Assembly: GCA_900541795.1 (NCBI GenBank)
Contig: UQLC01000023.1
Location: forward strand, 1 to 29,037
Length of the DNA: 29,037 nt
Direction of reading: 5' to 3'
Origin: an uncultured Collinsella sp.
GTDB taxonomy: Bacteria; Actinomycetota; Coriobacteriia; Coriobacteriales; Coriobacteriaceae
The notes beneath the pieces are model-generated. The model had not been told where the DNA came from and did not search any database. It was given only the letters and a program-made list of their open reading frames with translations. Positions 7,814-16,118 of the stretch are shown here, piece after piece. Position numbers and translations under genes: made by a program. Position 1 is the first letter of the stretch. Each line of letters opens with the position of its first letter.

Positions 7814-10800
7814 ATGCTCATTCACCGTATAGCCGCGCAGCTCTACACTGCCGAGGCCTTGCAGACCGTCGAGGCCGGACTCGATGCCGGCGAGGACGTG
7901 ACGCTGGCCGTGTCGCAGTCGGGCCGTACGCTTATGGCGGCAGCCCAGTTTGCGCGCCGCCCGCGCCCGACGGTCTACATTGTGAGTGGCGAGGATGCGG
8001 CCGATCGCGCCGCGCGTAGCCTTGCCGCCTACGTGGGCCTGGCGTACGTGTGCCGCTTTCCCGAGCGCAAGGACTATCCGTGGCGCGAGCAGGCGCCCGA
8101 CGACGCCGTGGTGGCGCAGCGCTGCGAGGCTCTGGGGCGCATCGTGCGCGGCGACAACTGCATCATGGTCGCCTCGGCCCGTGCACTGCTGCGCTGCGTG
8201 CCGCCGGTCGAGAGTCGCTATTGGGAGTCCACCACTTTTGCGGTGGGCGAGGAGATTCCTTTTGACGAGGTGCCGCAGCGCCTGGTGGGCATGGGCTACA
8301 CCAATGCCGGCGCCGCCGACGCGCCCGGCTTGTTTCGCGTTCACGGCGACACCGTCGAGGTGTTTCCCGCACAGGAAAAGGCGCCCGTGCGTATCGAGTT
8401 CTTCGGCGACGAGATCGACCGCATCCGCCGCATGGTGAGCTCAATGGGGCAGACCATCGGCAACGAGGACAGTATCGAGATCTTCCCCTGCCGTGAGCTG
8501 GCGCTTACCGACGATGCCGTTCACAACATGCATGTGGCGCTCTACCGCGCAAGCCAGGACGATAGCAAGTTGGCGGCGCTGCTCGAGATGGTGGATGCAC
8601 GCATCGTCACGCCCGAGCTCGACCGCTTTTTGCCGGTGATGTACAGCCAGACCGTGAGCCCGCTGGCACACGTGAGCGGCAAGGCGCTCGTGGTTCTGTC
8701 CGAGCCGCGCTCGCTGTTCGACGACTGCCTGCGCGCCTACGAGGATATCGAGGCGCGTGCCGGTGAGGCGGGGATTGACCGACTGGATGGCCTGTATGTA
8801 CGTGCCCAGCAGCTCGATTTTGGTGCTCAGCAGCGCCTGAACTATGTGAGCCTGATTCGCGCCGGCGGCGCGGTTACGGCAGAGCTCAAGATTGAGCAGC
8901 CGGCCATCGCGGGCTCGGACAACCGCTTTATGACGCGCATTCAGGAAGTCGTGGGCAAGCGCTACGCCTGCGTGTTCGCCATTCCCGACCGCGGCGCGCG
9001 CGAGTCGATGGAGCTCACCTTTGGCGACGAGGGCATTACCTTTGAGGAGTCGCTGACGGCAGCGCCCGAAAACGCCGGCGTCATTGGCGAGCGCGTACGC
9101 GTGGCAGCGGCGGATTCTGCCGATCGTGCTGCCCGTCAGGATGCTCATGCTGCAATTCGCGAGCGCCGCGCCGACGCGCTCAACGCCCGCTCGCTCGAGG
9201 CGGGCGCGGCCCAGGCTGCCGCCGGTGCCGCCGTGCCCACCATCTCGCGCGGACGCGTGACCTTTGTGGACGCTGCCCTGCCGCAGGGCGTGGTGGTGCC
9301 CGATGCCAACCTGGCCGTGTTCTCAATCGCCGACCTCAACGCCCGTATGGATGCCAACCGCGCGCGCAGCCGCCGCAAGGTGGACATTACGCAGATCACC
9401 TTCCCGTTTAAGCCGGGCGACTACGTGGTACACGCCACTCACGGCATCGCACTCTTTAGCGAGATTGCGCGTCAGGAAGTGGGCGGCAAAGAGCGCGACT
9501 ACTTTTTGCTGGAATATGCCGACGGCGACAAGCTCTACGTGCCGCTCGAGCAGGTCGACCGTATCACGCGCTATGTTGGCCCCGACGGCGACAAACCGCG
9601 CCTGACCAGGCTCAACACAGCCGACTGGACGCGCGCCACCAACAAGGCGCGCAAGAATGCCAAAAAGCTGGCGTTTGACCTGGTCGACCTGTATACGCGC
9701 CGCTCATCAATCGCGGGTATCGCCTGCCCGCCTGACACGCCCGAGCAAATCGAGATGGAGGAGAGCTTTCCTTACGACGAGACGCGCGACCAGCTGGAGG
9801 CCATCGCCGACATTAAGGCCGATATGGAGGCGCCCAAGCCCATGGACCGCCTGCTGTGCGGCGACGTGGGTTTTGGCAAGACCGAGGTCGCCCTGCGCGC
9901 GGCGTTTAAGTGCGTGGACTCCGGCCGCCAGGTCATGGTGCTCTGCCCCACGACCATTCTTGCCCAGCAGCACTACGAGACGTTCTTTGAGCGCTTTGCC
10001 CCGTTTGGCCTTGAGGTCGAGGTGCTCAGCCGTTTCCGCACGCCGGCGCAGCAAAAGCGCGCGCTCAAGGCGTTTGCCGAGGGCACGATCGACGTGCTCA
10101 TCGGCACGCACCGTCTGCTTTCGGCCGATGTGAACCCCAAGAACCTGGGCCTGGTGATCATCGACGAGGAGCAACGCTTTGGCGTGCAGCACAAGGAGCA
10201 GCTCAAGAACCTGCGCGAGCAGATTGACGTGCTCACGCTTTCGGCAACGCCTATTCCGCGAACCATGCAGATGGCCACGAGCGGCGTGCGCGACATGAGC
10301 CTGATTACCACGCCGCCGACCGGGCGTCGTCCCGTGATCGTGCACGTGGGGGAGTACGACCCCGACGTGGTAAGCGCGGCGATTCGCCTGGAGGTGGGCC
10401 GCGGCGGCCAGGTGTACTACGTGTCCAACCGCGTCAAGACCATCGACGACGCCGTGGCGCGCGTGCACGAGGCCGCGCCCGAGGCGCGCGTGGGCGTGGC
10501 GCACGGCAAGATGAGTCCGCGCGAGGTCGAGGACGTGATGATCGAGTTCGCGACCAAAAAGATCGACGTGCTCATCGCCACGACCATCGTGGAGAGCGGT
10601 ATCGACAACGCAACGGCCAACACGCTGATCATCGAGGACTCGCAGCGCCTGGGCCTGGCGCAGCTCTACCAGCTCAAGGGTCGTGTGGGTCGCTCTGCCA
10701 CGCAGGCCTACGCGTACTTTATGTTCCCGGGCGAGCTGCCACTCACCGAGGAGGCGACGGCGCGCCTGACCGCACTTTCCGAGTTCCAGGACCTGGGCAG

Positions 10801-11446
10801 CGGCATGCGCATCGCCATGCGCGACCTGGAGATTCGCGGTGCCGGCTCGCTTATGGGCGCCGAGCAGCACGGCAACCTGTCGAGCGTGGGCTTTGACCTG
10901 TTTACGCAGATGCTGGGCCAGGCGGTGGCCGAGGCGCGCGGCGATGACGACGCCGGCGTGGAGGCGGCGAGCGTGGGCATTAACCTGCCGGCCGACTACT
11001 TCTTGTCCGAGGAGTACCTGCCGGCGGTGGATCAGCGCGTACTCGTGTACCGTAAACTCGCGGCGGCCGAGGACCTGGAGAGCATCGATGAGGTGCAGGA
11101 AGAGACCGAGGCCGCGCATGGTGAGCTGCCGTTGGCAGGACTCAACCTGTTCAATCGCGCACGAATCCGCATTCGCGGCGAGCGTCTGGGGCTCGAGAGC
11201 GTCACGCTCAGCGGCGGTCGCATCACGTTTTTGGGCGTCGACGTGCCCAAGAAGGTGGCCTTTGAGCTAAAGACCCGCTATGGCGCGGTGAACTTCCCCA
11301 AGAGCCGCAAACTGTCGGTGCCCTACAAGGCGGGCGCCGGCGCGGGCAGCGGCCTGGGTCGCGGTCTCGACGCCAACGACGGTACCGGCCCCGTGGCCGC
11401 GGCACTCATGCTGTTGCAGCAGTTGGGTGCGAGCGACGACGACTAA
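7814..11446 (+). CDS. mfd: Transcription-repair coupling factor Mfd
   Basis: A 1210-residue ATP-driven DNA translocase that removes RNA polymerase stalled at lesions and recruits UvrA. In order: the UvrB-like N-terminal module (1-350), an Ala/Arg-rich linker (about 435-480), the CarD-like RNA-polymerase interaction domain (about 529-595, FKPGDYVVHATHGIA), and the RecG-like translocase with Walker A GDVGFGKTE (about 682-690), DEEQ box (about 782) and the GRVGRS motif VI. The C-terminal regulatory domain begins near 1057 (LPADYFLSEEYLP). The length is slightly above average, explained by the linker. GGAGGA lies 5 bases before the ATG at 7814; an ATG at 7787 sits inside the preceding hairpin region and is unlikely. 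Confidence 0.97.
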   Translation: MLIHRIAAQLYTAEALQTVEAGLDAGEDVTLAVSQSGRTLMAAAQFARRPRPTVYIVSGEDAADRAARSLAAYVGLAYVCRFPERKDYPWREQAPDDAVVAQRCEALGRIVRGDNCIMVASARALLRCVPPVESRYWESTTFAVGEEIPFDEVPQRLVGMGYTNAGAADAPGLFRVHGDTVEVFPAQEKAPVRIEFFGDEIDRIRRMVSSMGQTIGNEDSIEIFPCRELALTDDAVHNMHVALYRASQDDSKLAALLEMVDARIVTPELDRFLPVMYSQTVSPLAHVSGKALVVLSEPRSLFDDCLRAYEDIEARAGEAGIDRLDGLYVRAQQLDFGAQQRLNYVSLIRAGGAVTAELKIEQPAIAGSDNRFMTRIQEVVGKRYACVFAIPDRGARESMELTFGDEGITFEESLTAAPENAGVIGERVRVAAADSADRAARQDAHAAIRERRADALNARSLEAGAAQAAAGAAVPTISRGRVTFVDAALPQGVVVPDANLAVFSIADLNARMDANRARSRRKVDITQITFPFKPGDYVVHATHGIALFSEIARQEVGGKERDYFLLEYADGDKLYVPLEQVDRITRYVGPDGDKPRLTRLNTADWTRATNKARKNAKKLAFDLVDLYTRRSSIAGIACPPDTPEQIEMEESFPYDETRDQLEAIADIKADMEAPKPMDRLLCGDVGFGKTEVALRAAFKCVDSGRQVMVLCPTTILAQQHYETFFERFAPFGLEVEVLSRFRTPAQQKRALKAFAEGTIDVLIGTHRLLSADVNPKNLGLVIIDEEQRFGVQHKEQLKNLREQIDVLTLSATPIPRTMQMATSGVRDMSLITTPPTGRRPVIVHVGEYDPDVVSAAIRLEVGRGGQVYYVSNRVKTIDDAVARVHEAAPEARVGVAHGKMSPREVEDVMIEFATKKIDVLIATTIVESGIDNATANTLIIEDSQRLGLAQLYQLKGRVGRSATQAYAYFMFPGELPLTEEATARLTALSEFQDLGSGMRIAMRDLEIRGAGSLMGAEQHGNLSSVGFDLFTQMLGQAVAEARGDDDAGVEAASVGINLPADYFLSEEYLPAVDQRVLVYRKLAAAEDLESIDEVQEETEAAHGELPLAGLNLFNRARIRIRGERLGLESVTLSGGRITFLGVDVPKKVAFELKTRYGAVNFPKSRKLSVPYKAGAGAGSGLGRGLDANDGTGPVAAALMLLQQLGASDDD

Positions 11447-11450
11447 CGGG

Positions 11451-11490
11451 TCGACGCTGCAAACGCCCCATTTGGGCACTCTGGTTCCAT
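11451..11490. repeat. Partial copy of the TCGACGCTGC structured element
   Basis: TCGACGCTGC (11451-11460) is followed by a short GC dyad GCCC..GGGC around ATTT and then CACTCTGGTTC, matching the left half of the elements at 16119 and 24721 (CATTTGGGCAATCTG). The right half is missing. It begins 4 bases after the mfd stop codon and runs up to the ribosome binding site of the next gene. Confidence 0.55.
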
Positions 11491-11502
11491 CGAAAGGAAA
11501 GC

Positions 11503-12366
11503 ATGTTCGGATACATCTATAAGAAAGACGTCGCCATTATCGCGGTTGTCCTGTGTCTTTGTCTGGGCGTGGGCAGTTTCTTCGACTATCAGATTTCGAG
11601 CGCGCTGTTCAACATCGGCAGCATGTACGGTCGCTTTGTCGAGGCGGCCGGCGAGCTGCCGTTCGAGCTGACGGCGAGCATCGCGGGCGTTATGCTCGTG
11701 CGCTCGGCACGCCCCGATTCCAGGGGGAGCAAATGGCTCGCTGCGCTGGGCGTTTTGATCAACGTGGGTCTGGTCGGCTACGAGATTATCGGATCGCTGC
11801 GCGTCGGCGGCAAGCTCATCGCGTTTCAGCTGGTGCTGACGTTTGTGCTGGTAATTGCGGTTAACGTTATTGCCTATCGCCTTACGCGCGACACCGCGCC
11901 CGACGAGCTCACGCGCTGGGCGTTGATGGTACTTGCCGTGTGGGTCGCTCAGGCCATTATCCTCAACGTGATCGTCAAGCCGCTGTGGTCGCGCCCGCGC
12001 ATGCGCGTGATCGAGGTGACGCCGGGGCTCGATTTTCAGCCGTGGTGGGTGATCGGCAACCCCGACAAGTGGGCCTTTATCGCCGCCGGCGTGATCAAGG
12101 ACGGCTTTAAGTCGTTCGCGAGCGGACACACGGCGCACGCGGCGATCGGCCTTATGCTCGCAGGGCTTCCCGCGGCGGCCTTTAAGGAAAAACCTTCGCG
12201 TCGCCGGGCGGTCTTTTGGATGGCGGCTGTGGTCTCGGCACTCGTCGCCTTTGGTCGTATCGTGATCGGAGCTCACTTTTTGAGCGACGTGAGCTGCGGC
12301 TTTGCCCTGGTGTTGGCGCTTGAGTGCCTTGCCGCGCGCGTTGCCTATCCCAACGGCGTACAATAG
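11503..12366 (+). CDS. PAP2 superfamily membrane phosphatase
   Basis: A 287-residue integral membrane protein with the three-part PAP2 phosphatase signature: K159-X4-RP (KPLWSRP), the SGH triad around His209 (SFASGHT), and R252-X5-H258-X3-D262 (RIVIGAHFLSD). The histidines are the expected nucleophile and acid. About six hydrophobic helices are visible, starting with residues 9-27. Members dephosphorylate phosphatidic acid, undecaprenyl pyrophosphate or similar lipids; the substrate cannot be told here. GAAAGGAAAGC precedes the ATG. It is 56 bases after mfd and may be read through from it. Confidence 0.9.
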   Translation: MFGYIYKKDVAIIAVVLCLCLGVGSFFDYQISSALFNIGSMYGRFVEAAGELPFELTASIAGVMLVRSARPDSRGSKWLAALGVLINVGLVGYEIIGSLRVGGKLIAFQLVLTFVLVIAVNVIAYRLTRDTAPDELTRWALMVLAVWVAQAIILNVIVKPLWSRPRMRVIEVTPGLDFQPWWVIGNPDKWAFIAAGVIKDGFKSFASGHTAHAAIGLMLAGLPAAAFKEKPSRRRAVFWMAAVVSALVAFGRIVIGAHFLSDVSCGFALVLALECLAARVAYPNGVQ

Positions 12367-12411
12367 CCCCGTTTGAATCATCGGGCCCGTGCCCGGCTAG
12401 AGAGGATTGCC

Positions 12412-13437
12412 ATGCTCGCGTTTAACAACGACTATTCCCACGGCGCACATCCGGCAGTGCTGCAGGCGCTCGTCGACACCAACATGGAGCCGCAGCCCGG
12501 CTACGGTACCGATGCGCACACCGAGCGTGCCAAGCAGCTTATCCGCGAGGTCTGTCAGGCGCCCGACGCCGACGTGTTTTTTCTGGTGGGCGGCACGCAG
12601 GCCAACGCGACGGTGATCGACATGCTGCTCGCGCCGTACGAGGGCGTCGTTGCTGCTGAGACTGGCCACGTCGCCTGCCATGAGGCGGGCGCTATCGAGT
12701 TTGGCGGCCACAAGGTGCTCACCATCCCCGGCTACGAGGGCAAGATGCACGCCGAGGACCTCGAGAACTATATCCAGGTGTTCTACGAAAACGAGAGCTA
12801 CGAGCACACGGTGTTCCCGGGCGCCGTGTACGTGAGCCTATCGACCGAGTACGGTACGCTGTACTCCAAGGCCGAGCTCGCGGCGATTCACGCGGTGTGC
12901 CAGAAGCGCGAGATTCCGCTGTTTGTGGACGGTGCTCGTCTGGCCTATGCGCTGGCGGCCGATGAGTGCGACATTACCCTGCCCGAGCTGGCGCAGCTGT
13001 GTGACGTGTTCTACATCGGCGGCACCAAGTGCGGTGCGCTCTGCGGCGAGGCTGTGGTGTTCTGCGGCATGCACGCCCCGGCGCATCCCATTCCGCGTAT
13101 TAAGCAGCACGGCGCGCTGTTGGCCAAGGGCCGCCTGACGGGCGTGCAGTTTGAGGCGCTCTTTACCGACGGCCTGTATTTTGAGATTGGTCGCCAGGCG
13201 ATTGAGACCGCTCAGGCGCTGCGTCGCGTGCTGCACGAGCGCGGCTACCAGTTCTTCTTGGAGACGCCCACAAACCAGCAGTTCGTGATTCTGCCCAACG
13301 AGGACATGGCCCGCATTCGCGAGCATGCGGCGATCGAGTACTGGGAAAAGTACGACGATACCCACACGGTGGTGCGCTTTTGCACCAGCTGGGCCACGAC
13401 GCAGGAGGACATCGACGCGCTGGCGGCTGTCCTGTAG
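12412..13437 (+). CDS. Threonine aldolase-like PLP-dependent enzyme
   Basis: A 341-residue fold-type I PLP enzyme of the beta-eliminating lyase / low-specificity L-threonine aldolase family, which cleaves threonine (or allo-threonine) to glycine and acetaldehyde. Supporting motifs are the N-terminal NDYSHGAHPAVLQAL, GGTQANATV, HVACHEAGAIE, FVDGARLAYAL with the PLP-stacking Asp, and GGTKCGAL with the Schiff-base lysine at 206. The start at 12412 has AGAGAGGA upstream; an ATG at 12373 is too far from any site. A strong terminator follows. Activity on threonine is inferred from family only. Confidence 0.85.
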   Translation: MLAFNNDYSHGAHPAVLQALVDTNMEPQPGYGTDAHTERAKQLIREVCQAPDADVFFLVGGTQANATVIDMLLAPYEGVVAAETGHVACHEAGAIEFGGHKVLTIPGYEGKMHAEDLENYIQVFYENESYEHTVFPGAVYVSLSTEYGTLYSKAELAAIHAVCQKREIPLFVDGARLAYALAADECDITLPELAQLCDVFYIGGTKCGALCGEAVVFCGMHAPAHPIPRIKQHGALLAKGRLTGVQFEALFTDGLYFEIGRQAIETAQALRRVLHERGYQFFLETPTNQQFVILPNEDMARIREHAAIEYWEKYDDTHTVVRFCTSWATTQEDIDALAAVL

Positions 13438-13454
13438 CCTGATGTAATGACGAG

Positions 13455-13491
13455 GGCCACCCTGCGCCGGGTTTGGCGCAGGGTGGCCTTT
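13455..13491 (+). terminator. Rho-independent terminator after the threonine aldolase gene
   Basis: A perfect 14-bp GC-rich stem (13455-13468 with 13475-13488), 6-nt loop, then a short T-run and TGCTTT. The following gene starts only 20 bases later. Confidence 0.88.
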
Positions 13492-13511
13492 GCTTTGGGG
13501 AGAAGGGTTGT

Positions 13512-14093
13512 ATGACCGAGATGTCCGAGCCGACGATTCGTCTGGCGACGCCCGATGATGCGCCGGCGTTGCTTGCCATCTATGAGCCGTATGTGCGCCA
13601 GACGGCGATTACCTGCGAATACGAGGTGCCGAGCGTTGAGGAGTTCGCCGGGCGCATCGAGCGTACACTCAAGCGCTATCCGTATCTGGTGATGGAGCTG
13701 GACGGGCGTCCGGTTGGCTATGCCTATGTGAGTTCGCTCAACAGCCGCGAGGCATACGACTGGTCGGTCGAGACGTCGATCTACCTGGCGCGCGATGTGC
13801 GCCATGGCGGGCTGGGTCGCAAGCTGCACGATGCGCTCAAGCAGTGCCTGATCGCGATGGGCATCACCAATATGTGCGCGCTCATCGCCGTGCCGCACGA
13901 CAAGGACGACGAGTATCTAACGCACAATAGCCAGGACTTCCATGCCCATATGGGATATCGCTTGGTGGGCGCCTTCGATCGCTGTGCCCAAAAGTTCGGC
14001 CGCTGGTACGACATGTGCTGGATGGAGCTGGTCCTTGCCGAGCGCACGCCCAACCAGCCTAAGCCAACCTGGTTCCCCGATCTCCTCGCCTAA
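13512..14093 (+). CDS. GNAT family N-acetyltransferase, phosphinothricin-acetyltransferase type
   Basis: A 193-residue acetyl-CoA-dependent acetyltransferase. It shows the PAT/Bar-like layout: IRLATPDDAPALLAIYEPYV at the N-terminus, TCEYEVPSVEEF, GYAYVSSLNSREAYDWSVETSIYL, the acetyl-CoA loop region RDVRHGGLGRKLHDAL (about residues 99-114), and FHAHMGYRLVGAFDRCAQKFGRWYDMCWME. The usual substrates of close relatives are amino acid analogues or amines; none is indicated here. GGGGAGAAGGG precedes the ATG at 13512; ATG 13521 is a possible alternative. It converges on the minus-strand regulator gene. Confidence 0.88.
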   Translation: MTEMSEPTIRLATPDDAPALLAIYEPYVRQTAITCEYEVPSVEEFAGRIERTLKRYPYLVMELDGRPVGYAYVSSLNSREAYDWSVETSIYLARDVRHGGLGRKLHDALKQCLIAMGITNMCALIAVPHDKDDEYLTHNSQDFHAHMGYRLVGAFDRCAQKFGRWYDMCWMELVLAERTPNQPKPTWFPDLLA

Positions 14094-14159
14094 AACCACC
14101 ACGAAGGTGCCTGTCCCCTTTGTGGTGGTTCGAAGGTGCCTGTCCCCTTTGTGGTGGTT
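14094..14159. repeat. Tandem 29-bp repeat with inverted arms between convergent genes
   Basis: Two identical 29-bp units (14102-14130 and 14131-14159) contain CCTGTCCCCTTTGTGG. AACCACCAC (14094-14102) is the reverse complement of GTGGTGGTT ending each unit (14122-14130, 14151-14159), so either unit can close a hairpin. Its place between converging genes would suit a two-way terminator. The CCTGTCCC core recurs at 21678 and, as CCTGTCGC, at 23812. Confidence 0.75.
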
Positions 14160-14167
14160 TTGGCAGG

Positions 14168-14890
14168 TTAGCCGATGGGCTCGGTGTATTTGGCGCGGTC
14201 GGTGCGCTGGATGCGCTTGGAGACATGGAGCGGGCGGCCGTCGGTGTCGTAGACGTAGTCGGTGATTAGGATTAGCGCCTGCCCGCGCTCAACGTTGAGC
14301 AAAAACGCCTCGTTTTGCGAGGCATAGCACACCTCAAAGGTCTTGTGCCCCTGTGCCGGCGCGCGATGGAATTCCTGGCGCAGCGTCGCGTAGAGCGAAC
14401 CATTGATATCGCGATCGATGAGTGCTTCAAAGCTCGGTGGTAGATAGGTAGTCTCCAGGCACAGCGGCGCATCGTCCAGATAACGCAGACGGACAAGTTT
14501 GACGAGCTTGCTGCCCACGGCCGCATCAAAGAACTTAGCTATACTGCCGCCCGCCTTGGTAAAGCCCGAGTCCACCGTGCGCGTGGTGGGCTTCATGCCC
14601 TGACCCTGGACCTGCGCCGTATAGCTCGAAAACACCAGGTTGTTCTCGTGGAGCGCCGGCGTGTCGGCCACAAAGGCGCCGCGCCCGCGCTCGGTTCGAA
14701 CCAGACCCTCATCAACGAGCACCTTAAGGGCATGGCGTACGGTGCTGCGCGACAGCCCCGATTCGTCCATGAACTCCATCTCGGACGGCAGCTTGTCTCC
14801 GCGTGCGTAGATGCCGGCGGCGATGCGGTCGCGCAGCATACCCGCCAAGCGCTCGTATTGGCTCAGTTTCTTTTTAGATGAAGCGTTCAT
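14168..14890 (-). CDS. GntR/HutC family regulator (UTRA domain), paired with the 15096 deglycase
   Basis: A 240-residue transcription factor. The winged helix-turn-helix (about residues 10-75) includes RGDKLPSEMEFMDESGLSRSTVRHALKVLVDEGLVRTERGRGAFV, a textbook GntR domain. The UTRA ligand domain (about 95-235) has the LVRLRYLDDAPLCLETTYLP segment. UTRA proteins usually bind phosphorylated sugars or related intermediates. It is the only minus-strand gene and is divergent from the SIS deglycase at 15096, sharing a 205-bp AT-rich region with TTGTATGC motifs, so it most likely represses that gene and itself. The start codon is at 14890-14888; the ribosome binding site is weak. Confidence 0.93.
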   Translation of the reverse strand: MNASSKKKLSQYERLAGMLRDRIAAGIYARGDKLPSEMEFMDESGLSRSTVRHALKVLVDEGLVRTERGRGAFVADTPALHENNLVFSSYTAQVQGQGMKPTTRTVDSGFTKAGGSIAKFFDAAVGSKLVKLVRLRYLDDAPLCLETTYLPPSFEALIDRDINGSLYATLRQEFHRAPAQGHKTFEVCYASQNEAFLLNVERGQALILITDYVYDTDGRPLHVSKRIQRTDRAKYTEPIG

Positions 14891-14910
14891 GCGATCAGCC
14901 TATATCTAAC

Positions 14911-15057
14911 TTGTATGCTTATCTAAGCAAGCATGTATTCAACACAACAATAAAACCGCTGGTATCGAGCTACCGAAAACCTTACCAGCAAAATTTCTAA
15001 GATAAATATAGCATACAACTAGTCGACATAACCAAAACATGTATGTAACTTGTATGC
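14911..15057. promoter_or_regulatory. Divergent promoter region with TTGTATGC operator candidates
   Basis: The region is far more AT-rich than its surroundings. The octamer TTGTATGC occurs at 14911-14918 and 15050-15057, and inverted (GCATACAA) at 15011-15018; related ATGTATG strings lie beside two of them. These are the likely binding sites of the divergent GntR protein. AT-rich -10 candidates (TAAATA around 15004) exist, but I cannot pair them firmly with -35 boxes. Confidence 0.5.
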
Positions 15058-15095
15058 CATCGAGAGCATCAAACGAGAAGAAAGGCTGATGCGCG

Positions 15096-16088
15096 ATGAC
15101 TACTCAGGAACAGGTTAAGGACGTCGTCTCCCAGGTTTTGGCTGACAAGGCAGACAAGGGCGGCATCAAGCGCGTCGTGTGGATTGGCGCCGGCGGATCC
15201 AACGGCGGCAACTATCCTGCCCAGTACTTTATGGAGCACGAGGCCACGCAGGTCGTGAGCTCCAGCTACACCAGCAACGAGTTCGTGCACGCCACCCCGG
15301 CCTACGTCAACGAGAACACCCTGGCCGTTGTCGTGTCCATGCGCGGCACCAAGGAGACCATCGTCGCCGCCCAGGTCGCCAAGGACCACGGCGCCAGCAC
15401 CATCGCAATCTATGTTGACGAGTCCGGCCTCACCGAGGTCTGCGACTACAAGATCCAGTATGACAGCCTGGCCGTCGACGAGTCCTGCATGGGCCGTACC
15501 AACTCCGCCGTCGTGACCATGATCGCCATGGAGCTCACGCAGCAGACCGAGGGTTATGCCGAGTACGAGACCGCTATGGCCGCCTTCGACCTGGTCGACC
15601 CCATCTATCGCAAGGCCGTCGAGTACACCCGTCCGCTCGCTGCCAAGTGGGCCGAGCAGAACGCCGACAAGCCCTGCATCAACGTGATGGCTCAGGGTCC
15701 GCTCTTTGGTGCCGCCTACGTCTTTAGCATCTGCAACGTGCAGGAGATGCTGCAGATCGACTCCTGCACCATCAACACCTGCGACTTCTTCCACGGCCCC
15801 TTCGAGATCCTGGACAAGCGCACCTCGCTGTTCCAGCTCATCAGCGTCGGCCGCAGCCGCTGCAACGACGAGCGCGGCATCCGCTTCGTCAACCAGTACG
15901 GTGGCGAGCGCGTCTATCAGCTCGACGCCAAGGAGCTTGGCCTCAACGACATCAAGGACAGCGTGAGCGAGTACTTCAACCACCTGATCTTTGCCCCGAT
16001 CCTCAACAATGTGTACATGCGCGCGCTCTCTGCCGTCACCCACAAGGACTACATGACGCGCCGCTACATGTGGAAGCTTGAGTATTAG
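15096..16088 (+). CDS. SIS-domain deglycase, FrlB/GfrF-like (paralogue 1)
   Basis: A 330-residue protein with two SIS domains, related to enzymes that split 6-phosphorylated Amadori products (fructoselysine 6-phosphate and similar) into glucose 6-phosphate and the amino acid. Glu217 (NVQEMLQ) and His233 (DFFHGPFE) are 16 residues apart, the same spacing as the catalytic Glu214/His230 pair reported, as I recall, for Salmonella FraB. The C-terminus RRYMWKLEY is typical of the family. The phosphate loop reads SMRGTKET, less canonical than in the other two paralogues, and Asp replaces Glu before FFHGPFE. GAAAGG lies 13 bases before the ATG. The gene is transcribed alone, divergent from its likely repressor. 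Confidence 0.85.
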   Translation: MTTQEQVKDVVSQVLADKADKGGIKRVVWIGAGGSNGGNYPAQYFMEHEATQVVSSSYTSNEFVHATPAYVNENTLAVVVSMRGTKETIVAAQVAKDHGASTIAIYVDESGLTEVCDYKIQYDSLAVDESCMGRTNSAVVTMIAMELTQQTEGYAEYETAMAAFDLVDPIYRKAVEYTRPLAAKWAEQNADKPCINVMAQGPLFGAAYVFSICNVQEMLQIDSCTINTCDFFHGPFEILDKRTSLFQLISVGRSRCNDERGIRFVNQYGGERVYQLDAKELGLNDIKDSVSEYFNHLIFAPILNNVYMRALSAVTHKDYMTRRYMWKLEY

Positions 16089-16115
16089 TTACGCGGTTTT
16101 ACCAAACCGCGTAAC
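16088..16115. repeat. 12-bp hairpin abutting the stop codon (copy 1)
   Basis: GTTACGCGGTTT (16088-16099) pairs perfectly with AAACCGCGTAAC (16104-16115) around TACC; the first base is the last base of the TAG stop. No T-run follows. The same hairpin plus the next 15 bases (43 nt in all) recurs identically at 24643-24685. Confidence 0.85.
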
Positions 16116-16118
16116 GGC

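Noticed and set aside
5420..8344. Very long minus-strand open frame (974 codons) opposite the ABC exporter, nth and mfd
   Set aside because: It is an antisense shadow produced by GC-rich third positions; the translation is rich in His, Arg and Leu without any domain, and it overlaps three genes with clear motifs.
9707..11119. Long minus-strand open frame opposite mfd
   Set aside because: Shadow of the conserved translocase domain; low-complexity composition and no ribosome binding site.
14102..14159. Tandem 29-bp units as a minimal CRISPR array
   Set aside because: The two units are directly adjacent without spacers and no cas gene is in the window.
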